Assembly: GCF_036898095.1 (NCBI RefSeq)
Contig: NC_090726.1
Span: forward strand, 42,659,455 to 42,723,454
Origin: Palaemon carinicauda
Lineage: Eukaryota > Arthropoda > Malacostraca > Decapoda > Palaemonidae
Length of the DNA stretch: 64,000 nucleotides
Direction: 5' to 3'
Position numbers and translations under genes: made by a program
Notes under the pieces: generated by a model
The model's input: the letters and a program-made list of their open reading frames with translations, nothing else
Database searches by the model: none
What the model was told of the DNA's origin: nothing
In this document: positions 1 through 33,627 of the stretch, piece after piece
Layout of the letters: each line of letters begins with the position of its first letter
Position numbering within the stretch: the stretch's first letter is position 1

Positions 1-322
1 TTCGCTACCAATGTCTAAGAACGCAGTTTCTTACTACATCAGGCTTCTGATTAGAGAAGCTCATTCTCATATGAAGGAAGAAGACCTTGCTTTGCTGAAG
101 GTAAGGACACATGAAGTGAGAGCTGTGGCTACTTCAGTGGCCTTCAAACAGAACCGTTCTCTGCAGAGTGTTATGGATGCAACCTATTGGAGAAGCAAGT
201 CAGTGTTCGCATCATTCTATCTCAAAGATGTCCAGTCTCTTTACGAGAACTGCTACACCCTGGGACCATTCGTAGCAGCGAGTGCAGTAGTAGGTGAGGG
301 CTCAGCCACTACATTCCCATAA
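1..322 (+). pseudogene. DIRS-type tyrosine recombinase, C-terminal fragment (window edge)
   Basis: The window opens inside a reading frame for the last ~105 residues of a tyrosine recombinase from a DIRS retrotransposon. It carries the HEVRA box (the H-x-x-R of the catalytic tetrad) and the FASFYLKD segment holding the nucleophilic tyrosine. It ends in the same sequence as the recombinase at 10228-11049, with only a few differences. The catalytic first arginine and the rest of the element lie left of the window. It is the 3' end of a second copy of the family found complete at 4613-11790. In this piece the frame is intact; whether the whole element is functional cannot be seen. Confidence 0.85.
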
Positions 323-1053
323 TCCCATAACCTTTTTAACCTTTCTCTTGAATACTTTTTATTGTTGTTTTTGGGTTGTACGGTCGGCTAAGAAGCCTTC
401 CGCATCCTGGTTGATTTGGCGGGTGGTCAATTCTTTCTTGAGAAGCGCCTAGGTTAGAGGTTGTGATGAGGTCCTTTAGTATGGGTTGCAGCCCTTTATA
501 CTTCAGCACCTAAGAGTCGTTTCAGCATCCTAAGAGGACCGCTACGCTCAGTAAGGAAGACGTACTTAATAAAGGCAGAGTAATGGTTCAAGTCGACTTC
601 CTTACCAGGTACTTATTTATTTTATATTGTTATTTTGAATAACTAATAAAATGAAATACGGGATACTTAGCTTCTTTGTTAACATGTATGCTGGTCTCCA
701 CCCACCACCCTGGGTGTGAATCAGCTACATGATCATCGGGTAAGATTAATATTGAAAAATGTTATTTTCATTAGTAAAATAAATTTTTGAATATACTTAC
801 CCGATGATCATGATTTAAAGGACCCGCCCTTCCTCCCCATAGAGAACCAGTGGACCGAGGAGAAAATTGAGGTCTTGTTGACAAGAAGTACTTGAGTACC
901 TGACCACAGATGGCGCTGTTGTGTACACCCCCACCTGGATAGCGATCGCTGGCGTATCCCGACCGTAGATTTCTGTCGGGCAACGGAGTTGACAGCTACA
1001 TGATCATCGGGTAAGTATATTCAAAAATTTATTTTACTAATGAAAATAACATT
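323..1053 (+). mobile_element. 3' terminal region of DIRS copy 1, with internal complementary region and right inverted terminal repeat
   Basis: This non-coding tail follows the recombinase stop and is collinear with 11050-11790 of the second copy. Around 712-830 lies a junction-like sequence that reads as the reverse complement of the element's left end joined to that of its right end. This is the internal complementary region typical of DIRS elements. About 990-1053 is the right end, whose sequence folds back on 760-815. The homology with copy 2 stops at the T-run near 1053, taken as the element boundary. Confidence 0.8.
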
Positions 1054-1223
1054 TTTACTTAAAGTGTTATGATATAGAATGTGTGGTTTTTAAATGTAGA
1101 TATAGTGTATATAGTAAGGACTAGAATAAGAGGTAAAGGAGTGGGAACATTATTATGAATAATAATATATTTGTCCCTATACATATACAAAACTTTCGTT
1201 CTTCAAAATAGGGATATGTCTTT
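1054..1223. other. AT-rich spacer, nothing recognised
   Basis: Short unique-looking AT-rich DNA between the end of DIRS copy 1 and the first TAA-tailed repeat. No coding signal is seen on either strand. Confidence 0.4.
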
Positions 1224-1876
1224 AGTAGGTTGGCCAGGGCACCAGCCACTCGTTGAGATACTACTGCTAGAGAGTTATGGGGGTCTTTTGACTGGCCAGA
1301 CAGTACAACATTTGGTCCTTCTCTCTGGTTACGATTCATTTTCCATTTACCTCCATATTCACACTGAATAGTCTGGCCTATTCTTTACATATTCTCCTCT
1401 GTCCTCATACACCTGACAACACAGATTGCCAAACAATTCTTCTTCACTTTGGGTTACTGTACTTCAATTGTTCAGTGGCCACTTTTCTCTTGGTAAGGGT
1501 AGAGGAGACTCTTTAGCTATGGTAAGCAGCTCTTCTAGGAGAAGTACACTCCAAAATCAAACCATTGTTCTCTAGTCTTGGGTAGTGGCATAGCCTCTGT
1601 ACCATGGTCTTCCATTGCCTTGGGTTAGAGTTCTCTTGCTTGAGGGTACACTCGAGCACACGATTCTATCTTATTTCTCTTCCTCTTGTTTTGTTAAAGT
1701 ATTTTATAGTTTATATAGGAGATATTTATTTTAATGTTGTTACTCTTCTTAGAATATTTTATTTCCATTTTTTCCTTTCCTCACTGGGCTATTTTCCCTG
1801 TTGGAGCCCTTGGGCTTGTAGCATCTTGCTTTTCCAATTAGGGTTATAGCTTAGCTTATAATAATAATAATAATAC

Positions 1877-1907
<31 letters not shown>

Positions 1908-1919
1908 GTAATAATAATA

Positions 1920-1979
<60 letters not shown>

Positions 1980-1982
1980 GTT
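1224..1982 (+). repeat. TAA-tailed dispersed repeat, copy 1 (full-length type)
   Basis: A ~640-bp non-coding body starts at taggttggccagggcacc and ends at ccaattagggttatagctta. It is followed by ~120 bp of nearly pure (TAA)n. The same body recurs about ten more times in the window in both orientations, always with the trinucleotide run at the same end. Shorter copies keep that end, which suggests a retroposed element (SINE-like or LINE 3' end) made by target-primed reverse transcription. No protein is encoded; the short frames in it are chance. The long poly-Tyr frame on the opposite strand is just the TAA run. Confidence 0.75.
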
Positions 1983-2785
1983 ATTGTTACTAAGGTAGCT
2001 AGTTAACAATAAGTAGCACGAAAGGGAAGCCCCGCACATCTGCCTTAGGAGAATAGCTTCTTTTGTCTTTGGCTACAATGTTTACAGTTGTACCATCAGG
2101 CTCCTCTTTTGACTGCTGGATCTTTTCTTATATTTGTTTAAGTTTTTATTTTTAATTTTCATGATTGCTCTTGCTTGTTAGTGGAAATGTACCAAAAGTA
2201 AAGCATGTGGGGAAGGGAATTTTGTTCTAATGAGGATACGCAACTTTGTACCCCCAGGTGTTGGGTACCTTTGTGAGAGGATGACATTAAGCAGCCCCCC
2301 CCCCCCCCACTCCCTGTTGGAGTGTTGCTCTCGTTCTTCCTATCAGGAGAACAATGAACTCAGAGCATCACTCATCTTGCTTCATGGTACTTTCTTGTCC
2401 CTAGGAGGGAGTTACCCGATTCGGATTGAGTATCTCCTGTACCTGGGTGCTCGATAGTGAATATTATTCGTCTGGCAGGGCTCATATAATACATACTCTA
2501 ACTTGGTAGCAGTAGTGAGATGGATCAGTTGACTGAAAACGTGTAGGGTAGGGGTTAAAGGCGTATGATCTGTATGCTGGACTTCGGAACTTTTGGGATG
2601 CATCTTATCCTTTTCTAGGGAGTTTATTATTTAAAAAAAACCTCTCAAACTTGTCTTACATATCAAGAGTTTCTGTATAATAAAGAAATTTGGGTTTTGA
2701 TGCTCAAGATCAATATCAAGGAGCTTTCATGATCTTACAGGTACCATTAGTTATGTTTGGGTTTAGTTTTAGCAACTAATTCTTC
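1983..2785. other. Intronic or upstream DNA, nothing recognised
   Basis: No exon, RNA gene or recognised repeat body is seen, apart from a short poly-C run near 2297. Short frames on both strands lack family-like sequence or splice context. The missing 5' exon(s) of the MPND-like gene were looked for here and not found. Confidence 0.4.
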
Positions 2786-3125
2786 CCACCTTAGGGTTGT
2801 GGTGGTGTAAGTGGTAACGTCCCTGACTGGTGATCACCAGACTTAGGTTTGAGTCCCGCTCAAGCTCGTTAGTTCCTTTGGTCGATGCAACCTCCCCATC
2901 TTTGTGAGCTAAGGATGTGGGGTTTTGGGGGAGCCTATAGGTCTACCTGCTGAGTCATCAGCAGCCATTGCCTGGCCCTCCTTAGTCCCAGCTTGGGTGG
3001 AGAGGGACTTGGGCTCTGATCATATGTATATATGGTCAGTCTCCAGGGCATTGTCCTGCTTGATAGGGCAATATCACTGTCCCTTGCCTCTGCCATTCAT
3101 GAGTAGCCTTTAAGTCTTTAAAAAA
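2786..3125 (+). repeat. tRNA-derived SINE, copy 1
   Basis: A ~340-bp dispersed repeat whose head resembles a tRNA gene with an internal RNA polymerase III promoter. An A-box-like TGGTGTAAGTGG lies near 2809 and a B-box-like GGTTTGAGTCC near 2847. The body then runs to tgcctctgccattcatgagtagcctttaag. A second, interrupted copy lies at 52685-53690. It does not fold into a credible functional tRNA, so it is a retroposon and not a tRNA gene. Confidence 0.7.
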
Positions 3126-3377
3126 ACCTAAATATAGATGTGGGTATTTTATAATTACTGCCCTGGGATCTTCATATAAACCTTTTGCATATAATGTTAG
3201 TTCCTGCTTCTCTCTTTGTATCACTAATTTTCAAAGTCCATCAATCAGATGACACTTGTAGCTGCCGGGGATCCCGGGAGTCACCTTCCCACACTGCTAT
3301 TAGTTGTTTGTCATTTTTCTTTCACATTAAAATGAATTGAATTATTTGCGATGATTTTGTGCTCATGAAAGGCCTTT

Positions 3378-3755
3378 TTACCTCCGCCAACTAAGTTTAA
3401 AGGAGGTCATGTTTTACCCATGGTTTGGGTGTTTGTAGGTGTGTTTGTTTGTGAACAGCTTCCTGGCCACAATTTTAATCGTAGAGTCATGAAACTTGCA
3501 GGGATTAACTGTTATGTAAAAAGCTGGCTGGAAATTATTAAATTTGGGATGGTCACGGTCAAGCAAAATGTCTAATTCACGTAATCAGCCATAAGTTTGG
3601 ACATTGTTGTCACAGAGACTTCAAACTTGGTTCATATTTAAATATATGACAATCCAATCCAATTAATACATGTTAAGGTCAAAGGTCAAGGTTGAGAAAT
3701 AAGCTGACGCGGCGGAGGTCTGCGCTCTACTGAGTGCCCCTCTAATTATGATATG
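3378..3755 (+). repeat. Dispersed element with cctccgcc / ggcggagg ends (long copy)
   Basis: A ~380-bp repeat begins with acctccgccaactaag and ends with ggcggaggtctgcgctctactgagtgcccctctaatt. I recognise this type of sequence as abundant in many marine invertebrate genomes. It is non-coding. A truncated copy sits directly upstream of an MPND exon (18383-18505). The last ~35 bp of this element, read in reverse, match the unit of the 38-bp minisatellite at 57970-61810. Confidence 0.65.
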
Positions 3756-4183
3756 GTTTCGTATGGAAAATTGATTTTATTCAAAGTGGTAACACTTTGA
3801 GAAGGATTCATTACTAGCTTTGACTAACTTGTAAAGGAACTCAAAATTATGTTTGAGCTCGTTTTAAGAATAAATCAAATCGCCATTTTTTATGCATCAC
3901 AAATAGATTACCTGGTTTTCCTTAGACTTCAGGAAATCTTATTTAATAGAGGTAAAGATAACTTTAAACTGCTTTGAAAAAGGTTTTAATAAGCTGCATA
4001 GATTGTTAATAGCATTTGAGTATAAGATCAATAGAGTTCATTACATAATTTTTCCACCAGTTCTTTTATACATTAGAGTATTAATGATACAGCACTGATA
4101 TTTATGTGACAATTCTTTGTTTTCGTAACAATAATTTTTGTTTGTAACATATATTCATGATCTCATATCTCTTCTCTCTTTAG
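3756..4183. other. Intron sequence upstream of the first visible MPND exon
   Basis: AT-rich DNA without recognised repeats. It ends in a pyrimidine-rich tract and an AG acceptor at 4182-4183. Confidence 0.5.
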
Positions 4184-25389
<21,206 letters not shown>

Positions 25390-26051
25390 AGGTTTAGTTC
25401 GAATCTCGAAAGTAATTATTACTTTTTCTAGAGTTGCAGGTAATTTTTCTTAATTTTAGACAATTTTAGGCTTCTTAAGAATAGAAATTATAATTCTATT
25501 GAATTAGCATTAAAATTTATGAAGACCAAAATAGTTCAGTACGGAAATCAGGGTTTTCATAAAACTAAACGGGTTTTTTCATACACAAACATAATTTAAA
25601 TTAGCCCTATTCATCGATTTTTATAATTCCCCGTACAACTTCATTCCCAAATATAGTATAAAAGTAATTTGCTTGTTGATTAGTAGCATTCAACATGTGT
25701 TCCAATTTTAATTGACTTTTCTTTTAAATCTAAAAGAGTAAAGCAACCTCACTGAATGTCAGATCACTAAGTGAGGCACTCGGACATGGTCATCATATTG
25801 ATAGCCTAAGGTTGCTTTTCTAAAGACGATTGGCTTTACTATGAATTTTGATTACTTATAGTAGAACTTCAGTTTTATCACATTATATGTAGATATTCTG
25901 ATTCACTTCAAATTGGTAAATCTCCGAAAGTATTTCAGTGCTTAGCTCTTTTAGCTTAAGTTCAATTAAATTTAGTTTGGTTCCACAAGAAATAGAAAAA
26001 ACAGACATTTCTGTGTATCTGTCCTAAGAATCCACGAGGGTTTCCATAAGA

Positions 26052-26057
26052 AATAAA
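26052..26057 (+). promoter_or_regulatory. Candidate poly(A) signal of the MPND-like gene
   Basis: AATAAA 663 bp after the stop codon and ~90 bp before a solo LTR. It is the clearest canonical hexamer found in the 3' flank, but usage is unproven. Confidence 0.35.
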
Positions 26058-26146
26058 AGGTTGAAAGTATATGATCACTAAATGTGCAATACTACCATTC
26101 CTGGAAAGGGTAATGAAGTGATTTATGGATTCAGTTTCCATGGTTA

Positions 26147-26546
26147 TGTGACGGCCGAGAGAAGGTTATGACTCAAAGGCGGGATGTAATCAACTGAGTA
26201 ACTTTATTAAAGAACACTCTCCTTTATATACAAAACCTCAAGGCAACAGGAATTTTCATGTTCGAGAAACAGATAATGTTAGAGAAGAAAAACGCAGACA
26301 TGTTTGTTCTGGTTCTTTTTAGTGCGAGGGAAGAGCGCAGATACAAGCATAATATATACAAAATAATTTATGTACGATCGTGTGACACACGGTTGGTACA
26401 GTTACTTGTAGAAATGGGGGGGAGACTGTCAGTAATATCCTGTCTTCTTTGGAAAAAGTCTCCGGGTGGAAGGAGAGAGAAGCCTGATTCATGCTTAAGC
26501 AATCACATTGGGACCTACTATCCCAGATTGGTCTGGTGGCAGTACA
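26147..26546 (-). mobile_element. Solo LTR, 400 bp, with 5-bp target duplication
   Basis: It starts TGTGACGG and ends AGTACA (TG...CA termini) and is flanked on both sides by GGTTA (26142-26146 and 26547-26551). On the minus strand, a TATA-like tgtatataaagg is followed ~15 bp later by tttaataaag, a promoter and poly(A) pair in the order expected of an LTR. No internal retroviral-type coding region or second LTR is present, so it is probably the product of LTR-LTR recombination. Confidence 0.82.
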
Positions 26547-26551
26547 GGTTA

Positions 26552-29500
26552 AAGTTAGTTTCATAAACATGCCAGCCAACTGCAAGTAAGAAAACAAGTC
26601 TCCCCAGTTATTGTGGAAGCGTGAAACCTCTCAAGTAGCAAGTTCATGAAAAGTGTCATCCTTCTTGGCAACACAGGGATGTAGCAATAGTATAGGAATA
26701 ACCGAGTGACAGAATTTACTCAAACCTCCAAGCCATGTCCAAAATAAGACACGAGCAACATTGGTGTCCTTTGAAGAGGATAGATCCAACCAAATTAATT
26801 ATTTCCTTGAAGTAGAGTCTGTCTACTCAAAGATAATGACGTTTAGATTCCATACTCCAGATTTTTTTTGACTGATTGTGATCACTTCCACCCTTTAATC
26901 AGTGGCTCTTATTAATGACAAATTGTTCACGTACCTGACAATAACACGGTACACGAGTTGGGGACACAAGGGTTGCACTGAGATAAGAGGAGCGTCGAGA
27001 TGATATCACGACGCGACCATAGAACTTACTGAAGGTCGGGACCCAAGCTTACATGTGGCCTACCTCGGGATTGCCCTTAGGGCACGTATCCTTCCGCTAG
27101 GCCTACCATTACAGAAAACGGGAGTAGGGTAAACTACACAAAACTCTGGTCGGTTGAGAGGAGGTTCCAGGTAACTCCTAAGAAAGTGGTTCGCGGTAAG
27201 TATGTTAGGAAAAATACAAATTACTAATAATTTGTGATTTTTATGTGTTAGCATCATTCCCTTGCTTATAGTTCCTTATCTTTGAGACTATCTTTGGCTA
27301 TGAGAAACCAACAAGGTTTGATAGTACTGGGAAATCTGAGGGGTATTCACAACCAAAAAAAAATGAAGCCTTGCTCAATTAAATTACTGAGCAAAGGAGA
27401 TATTGATCATCTAAATCTCCAAGTAAAAGCATATGATATATTGACACTGAATTAGCGAAGAAAACTGCTAAAAGTAAGTAGACAAACAATGTTATGTATT
27501 TGGGATTGGAGTATCTGAAATAAATGATTATACAAAAACTGGGATAATGTAAACGATGCATTCTTAAGTCAAACTGCAATATTTTTAGAGAAATATTTTT
27601 TATATAAAACTTTTAAGTGGTTTATATTCATGTTACTCTTAAGATTTTTAATTTTACTTGGATGATGTATACTCGAACTGAATTTATTCTGTTTTTATTT
27701 TAAGGTATTTTACTTGTATAAAATTTGCCAATTGGATTCTCAATAATTTTATGACATCATCTCCTTCAGTGTATTATGTTCACTTATTATAATAATGCTC
27801 TTTCTTCATATGACGTTTAATCATGAAATGGCTTACTTACATGCATCAAACGTCAATTACACTAACTTCCGCAAATGGGGAAGAAAAGGAGCTTAATTCC
27901 ACATGGCTGGCATTCACCAAAGCATCAATCTGGGTCTCGTACTTCCGAGCAGATTTCCGAGGGCAATATTGCCTTAACTGTCCCTCATAAAAGGCTTCTT
28001 TAGTAGCATTCGCCCAAGACTGCTTTAGCTGCACCCTCACCTGTGGATGTTTTGTGGGCCACTTCCCACTGTAGTCATTGTTCCAGGTGTATATTTTCTG
28101 GTCCACACCCCATTGCAGTCTTTGTTTCAGGTACTTACAGTATTATGTCTGCAAATGAGTTGTCTATGAAGGTTCTCCTTTCAGAGCTTGCAGCTTTGGG
28201 CCACAGTATCCATGTCTTCTGATGATTTAATGCCAGTCTCTGGTCTTCTCTTTGCCTACTACCTATTTATACCACAGGTTTGTCCTCTCTGAGTGGGGAT
28301 ACCCTAATCTGGTGAAAGGGTTTCCGTATCGCCATGATCAGCAAAGCTGTACTAGTCAGGGCCACCCATAGTAGGTTGTCTTGCTGAGTGATCTGACAAA
28401 CATCTCTCACCATCACTAATATGCACTGGCCAGCATGGTGATGAAAACTGGCCAAACCCAACAAATTGACATGTCTGAGGCCTTTGTCCTTGGTAGCCCC
28501 TGTGTTGGTGCTATGACTTATCCTACTATTGTACCCTACTTGAAGGACATACCCTTGCCTACCTTTGGCCTGTGGATTTGTCTCCTTCGAGGTCTCTTGC
28601 AAGGAACCTTTTTTCATCTGACAGACCTTTTCACGGTCAATTGTTGCCTGAGTAATGGAGGAGGCATTTCAAATTATGGAGTTGTGGGCCATTTACCTCA
28701 TCCTCAAAGCATTCATGATCCTCTTGTCTGGCGAAACAAGCACAATCATCAATGCTTACACAAGGAATTAAAGGACAAGGAGTTGTTTCTGTATTAGCCA
28801 TAGACATCTCATGAGTGGGAAGAGCTTTGCATAGGAATCATCTTGAGGGTTGTGCTTAGGATTTATGTGATTTGAGCAGGAGTTGCTTATCACCTTCCAA
28901 ATGGATAACTGCAGCTCAATGTGTTCAAAGCTCTATGGAAGGGATGGGGATATTGCTGTTGGACTTGTTTACAATGTCGTTGATATATTGCTTTTCGCTC
29001 CCAGACATAGTGTTGGTAGCCGACAATGTTCTTGAAGTGTGATGGTGTAGACACTTTATGATTTTTCTCCATTTCATCCTATGTACCAGGTTCCAGTGAA
29101 ATTTTGGGTGTCCTCGAGCACAATTGGTTCATAAACCTTTAAGACTTCATTGTCAACTACCTAAGGTTCTCAAAATGCAAAGGTGCCATCTCAAGCAACA
29201 TATGTTTCATGCCCATCCAGAACTGTTGCACCGTCACAAGTGGAAGTTATCGTGCAAGGCCTTCGAGAGAAAGGTATTTTGAAGGTTACTGTATTCTCCA
29301 TAGCTACCCTTTGCTGTGACCCAGTAATTGGAGAGCTGAGTTTGGTACATTTTCTTTAGAAATTCCCATTTTGATGCTCTCTATAGAGGAAAATCATGTC
29401 CAATTCTGTTGGTCAGAGCTTATTTGTAGAAACATGAATTCTTTACAGCTTCCTTTAACATCATGTTAATAGATTGTAGCCAGTCCTTGCCTCTGATAAA

Positions 29501-32500
29501 GAACATATTTTTATTGGATTTTGTCTGTGAGAGAGATCTAGCTCAACGCAAAGATTGAACCACACAAATTGAATATGCATTCTTTGAGTTGATATTACCT
29601 TGATATCTTTTTTATGTTACACATAAGCTCATTGGGACCGATTGCCATGCGAGTGATGTTCTAAAGGTTGGGAGAGATTTTACTGCATCGTCATCCTCCT
29701 CATAATCATATACATCATAGTGCCTGGCGAGTGTTGTACAGTACTTTCCTTTGTTCCTAAGTGCAAGGTATGATTTATTTCTTTACTGCATACCAAGAAG
29801 ATTGGTAGTACAATGTCAGCTATTATAAGCCTATGCATCCTTCTGGGAGAGGGGAGTTACTGTACTTGTCCGTCCCTCTTTCTTTGTCTTCTTGCCTGAA
29901 TTCATCCTCAATGACTAACTATTAAGGCATATTGTGATCAACAGCTTCTTATGAAGCAATTTTTATGCAAAATAATGAACAGGAGAAATCATACTTTTAG
30001 GTTTCACTTCTCTCCGATTTCTTGACCTCAGGAAAGCATGAATGCATAAGACCTGTAGGGGGTATAGTGGGCTAGAAGTGCCAACACTGACACCTTGGAG
30101 GCTCCCCACAGTCTTAGTTTGAAGGAAAATTTAAGACTTGACAGCAAGATGAAAGAAATGGAGCGGGAATGGACGTATGGGTATGCACGTTTGTTTTTCC
30201 TTCATTTTCCGATCGGTACAAGCTGGTGCAACTGAGTTCTGTTGTACAGAAGTAAGCCAATTTATGATTACCATGTTTGTATGAAAAATACTTGAATGAA
30301 AGCATTTGCCTTTATTGCAGTGCAACAGTATTTTTACATTCAACTTGAAAAGTCCCTGTATGTAAATATTCATTTATGGGCATTGCCATTTTGGTGTTTT
30401 CCAACATTTACTTATCATTTTTGTATATAGGCTTTTATTTTGTTATCTTTACATGATAGTTATAGGCTTTTTCCTCTTCTAGCGGGTAAAATAATATGTC
30501 TGATAAAATTTCCCCACTTAATTGTAGTTGTAATTATATTATAGGTGATGTTCGCACCATCTATTTTTATTAAGTTTTACCAGAAAGCAAAATGTTATCA
30601 CACAACCTACAAAGATTACAAAATGTTTATAGAGTTTTTGTTTGATAAACTTGGGTTTTGTAGTGATTGTTCTTGGTTGATATAATGTAATTAGATTTTG
30701 TGGAGACTGTACTTCAATGTGGGATGTAGATATATGCATAAACCATATTTTGTAGTTTAAGGGTAAATTTTAAGTTGTCCTTACATGAATGCAAATCCTC
30801 GTCCTTTAATTATGGTATGATTTCAGTGAAAATGGAACGGCAGTTTAAACTTTTAACGAGGTAGTTACAGCAGATGGCAGGTGGAGTTAAGGCCCCGCTC
30901 ACTTGCCAGGTTGAGTAATCTTCACTTTAACTTCGCCAGTAGTTCAGGACACACACACTGCTCTTTTGCCACTTAATTTGGCTGTATTAATCTTTTGCTT
31001 TTTCTTACAGACTAGTGTACCCGAGCCGTCAAAAATTATGTCTATATATTTAAGCAGATATGCGCACGCGTGCACATACAGTAGATTCAACACTTCCCAC
31101 CCACTTCCCCTTTCCTAACTATAACCCGCTGGTACGGCAATTTTTGGGAGATTGTAGTTTCCGAGTGTACCTCGAGGTACCCCCCTCCTACCAGGGCATG
31201 ACTACTCCCTTTCCCTACCCAAGGTATGTGGAGATATAATAAATGTGCTGGCAGATTCTTGAGGTTGAGGGATAATCACTAATCGCGAGACAGTTTTTTG
31301 TTATCTACCATTATCCAGCATACTTGTTCCTGTCGGCTGGCATGTCTGTTGGTGTTCTCTCTTTCTAGTGTGGCTTAATAAAGATGTCAAAAACCCAAGG
31401 AAGTAAATTTACCTTAGACACCACTGGTGCTCCATCAGAAGAATAGCTCTGCTGTTGCCGATTGTGAATGGGAGGGATGGTACTTTTGTCCTTATCTTCA
31501 GTGTCTTCCGATCCTGGAATGGCACTAAGGACATATCACCCAGTTGTATTGTCATGGTCTCGTCATGTCCCCCGTAAATGTCGTCATCGCCAGTTCAAAT
31601 CGCAGAGCTTCGGATTGTCTACTGCTGTCAAGCATTTACACTCCTCTCCTGGTGTCTACTCAATGAGATTTGCCTCTCTTGGAATTTCTCAAAGATCGAC
31701 TTTTCCTGTCTCCCTCCATGAAGGAATGCTCAGTTGTTTATCCTTTTTGCCATGATTGAAGAAGTCGGTCCAATCGGTAAGCACAGTCTCATGGCTTACC
31801 AGAAGATATAGGATCGGAGTATGTAAGTGGCGCTAGTCCTAAAGGCAGGAGTTTGATACAACAGACACCTTCGCTGCCCACTACCCAGGGGGTTTACCCT
31901 TATGTTCCTGGATAAAGTAATTCTTGTCCTGTGGTAGCTGCTCAACAAGTTGTGTTGTGAAACCTAGCTCTCTCTTGAATCAAAAAGTTTCTTGTCCAAG
32001 ATAGAGGTTGTGACGTAAGCCTAGGAGGAGAAGTAAGAATATCTGGCTTTTCTCCTCTTCTCTCTTCCTGTCCTTGGGGTGCAGCAGTTGTTCCGTTATA
32101 TGCTGGACCAGATGCTAGATGCATGTAATCTTCACAATGAGTAACTTCTCTTTATGGACAAATTTTGTATTGAAGTATCTTTCTCCTAGACCAGGGAAGG
32201 TTGTATTGAAGTATCTTCCCCATTCCTCCAGACAAGGGAGAGGATGGAAGTAATGTATGCAATCCCATTTTTCAATATGACCATAAATTCAGACATCATA
32301 TCCTTTTGGATATAAGTTCTTCTGGTTGGAACCTAGCTTAACACCTGCAGCATCTTTATGCTCAGGTACTAATAAGGTTGACATAAGTCATCACTTTCAC
32401 TCCTCCACAGGACCAAATACCATTGTCATTTCCTGGTTTAGTAAACCACTCGGTTTGATTAAGGGACTTCCTCCCTCCTAAGGATGATTTTCGTATTAAA

Positions 32501-32585
32501 GGATGATGGTTTGTATTTGTGTTGGAACAAATCAAACCTTTTAAAATTAGTATTTTTCATAACTTTACAGCCCTTTAGGTTAATC
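26552..32585. other. Intergenic region between the convergent genes; no gene found
   Basis: About 6 kb with no exon-like or RNA-gene signal on either strand. Parts (27000-27240, 28100-28900, 29080-29870, 31240-32560) have the GC-richer, stop-riddled texture of decayed elements, and 27207-27225 carries the recurrent ggaaaaatacaaatt edge motif. I could not assign these to a family. The short frames listed by simple ORF scanning here lack domain features. Confidence 0.4.
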
Positions 32586-32875
32586 TGCCCGCCTTAGTTG
32601 CCCTGGCTAGTACAGTGGTAACGTATTTGCCTAGCATTTGCATGTCAGCAGATCGATCCCATCCTGGGACCGCAAGTTTAAGCGGTTTACTGGGGAGACC
32701 ACTGTTGTGGTTGGGCACCATAGGGGTGGGTTGGGCTTGCCCGGGTGACGTTCTGGTGACCATCTATTCTGATGAACCTGGAACTGAAACCGGACACCTT
32801 TGACCTTTAAAATAAAGATTACATGTCTAGTGAGCAAGGCCAACCTTACGCCCACCCGCTACTCCTACTACCTCG
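32586..32875 (+). repeat. Second tRNA-derived SINE-like repeat
   Basis: The head contains an A-box-like tagtacagtggtaacg and, after a tRNA-like interval, a B-box-like agatcgatccc. A ~200-bp unrelated body follows. It resembles the 2786 SINE only in the tRNA-like head, so it is probably a different SINE family. Confidence 0.5.
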
Positions 32876-33627
32876 TTAAAAGTTTAAACAGCAGTTCCAG
32901 CTTTGCTCAAGTCATTCCAATTACAGGACTCTGGTTTGTATAGCAAACAAAAATACAAATTACTTTAAAGAAGAATTTTCATATTTACCTATTGTGATGG
33001 TATATGTTAAATACATTGTAAGATAGTTTCATGTGGGTTGATGTACATGAGTGATTTTTATTGCATTTGTAGATCTATGATATTTATGGGTTGTGTATTA
33101 ATTTACCTTTGCAAACCCAACTTTAAAGGCCGCAGTGTCATCTATGTCTGTATGTTAAACCGATATCTATAGACCAGATTTTAATGAAACTTAGCAAATT
33201 CATGCATTGGTGTCTCCCGCTAATTATTAACTTTTGATGGAGATAAATGACCAATGAATGAATAATGATACAATCTACTGTGAACTATGTTTAAGTGGAC
33301 ATTAATTTTAGCACTTATAATTTACCTGGTGTAGATCAGATATGCAATATGATACCTTTCATTTCAATACTTTATCAGAAAAAATTCTTGGTACTTGTAA
33401 ATGTCGGTATATTTATGAAAATTTTGTATCCTCCGATAAAATTTTGATATAAAATTGATTACCTTTTTCACTTACCAAATGACTTTCTAAACATACCTTT
33501 TAGAAATGATTTTTTTCTAATGCTATTTTAGTTATTTATACAGTGAAAGTTTAGTAGGTACAATAATTTATTTTGGACTTATAACTTGTGCTTACAGGAT
33601 GTTTTACTCTAATAATTGACTAACATA
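32876..33627. other. 3' flank of the sulfotransferase gene
   Basis: AT-rich DNA. On the minus strand a possible poly(A) signal AATAAA sits at 33567-33572, about 56 bp past the stop codon. No other feature is seen. Confidence 0.45.
33567..33572 (-). promoter_or_regulatory. Candidate poly(A) signal of the sulfotransferase gene
   Basis: TTTATT on the + strand, AATAAA in the gene's direction, close behind the stop codon at 33628-33630. The very short 3' UTR it implies is plausible but unproven. Confidence 0.35.

Noticed and set aside
1851..2039. Poly-tyrosine/isoleucine ORF, and the similar ones at 53425-53652, 55760-56044 and 56195-56404
   Set aside because: Translations of (TAA)n microsatellite tails.
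2786..2860. tRNA gene
   Set aside because: A- and B-box-like motifs are present, but acceptor and anticodon stems do not pair well and a long unrelated body follows. It is a tRNA-derived SINE.
2200..4183. Upstream coding exon of the MPND-like gene
   Set aside because: No frame encodes the expected segment preceding the RAMA domain next to a donor site; the exon is probably left of the window.
28137..28800. Possible gene between the two host genes
   Set aside because: Composition looks coding-like in patches, but no frame runs long, no domain is recognised and no splice sites connect patches. More likely decayed repeat DNA.
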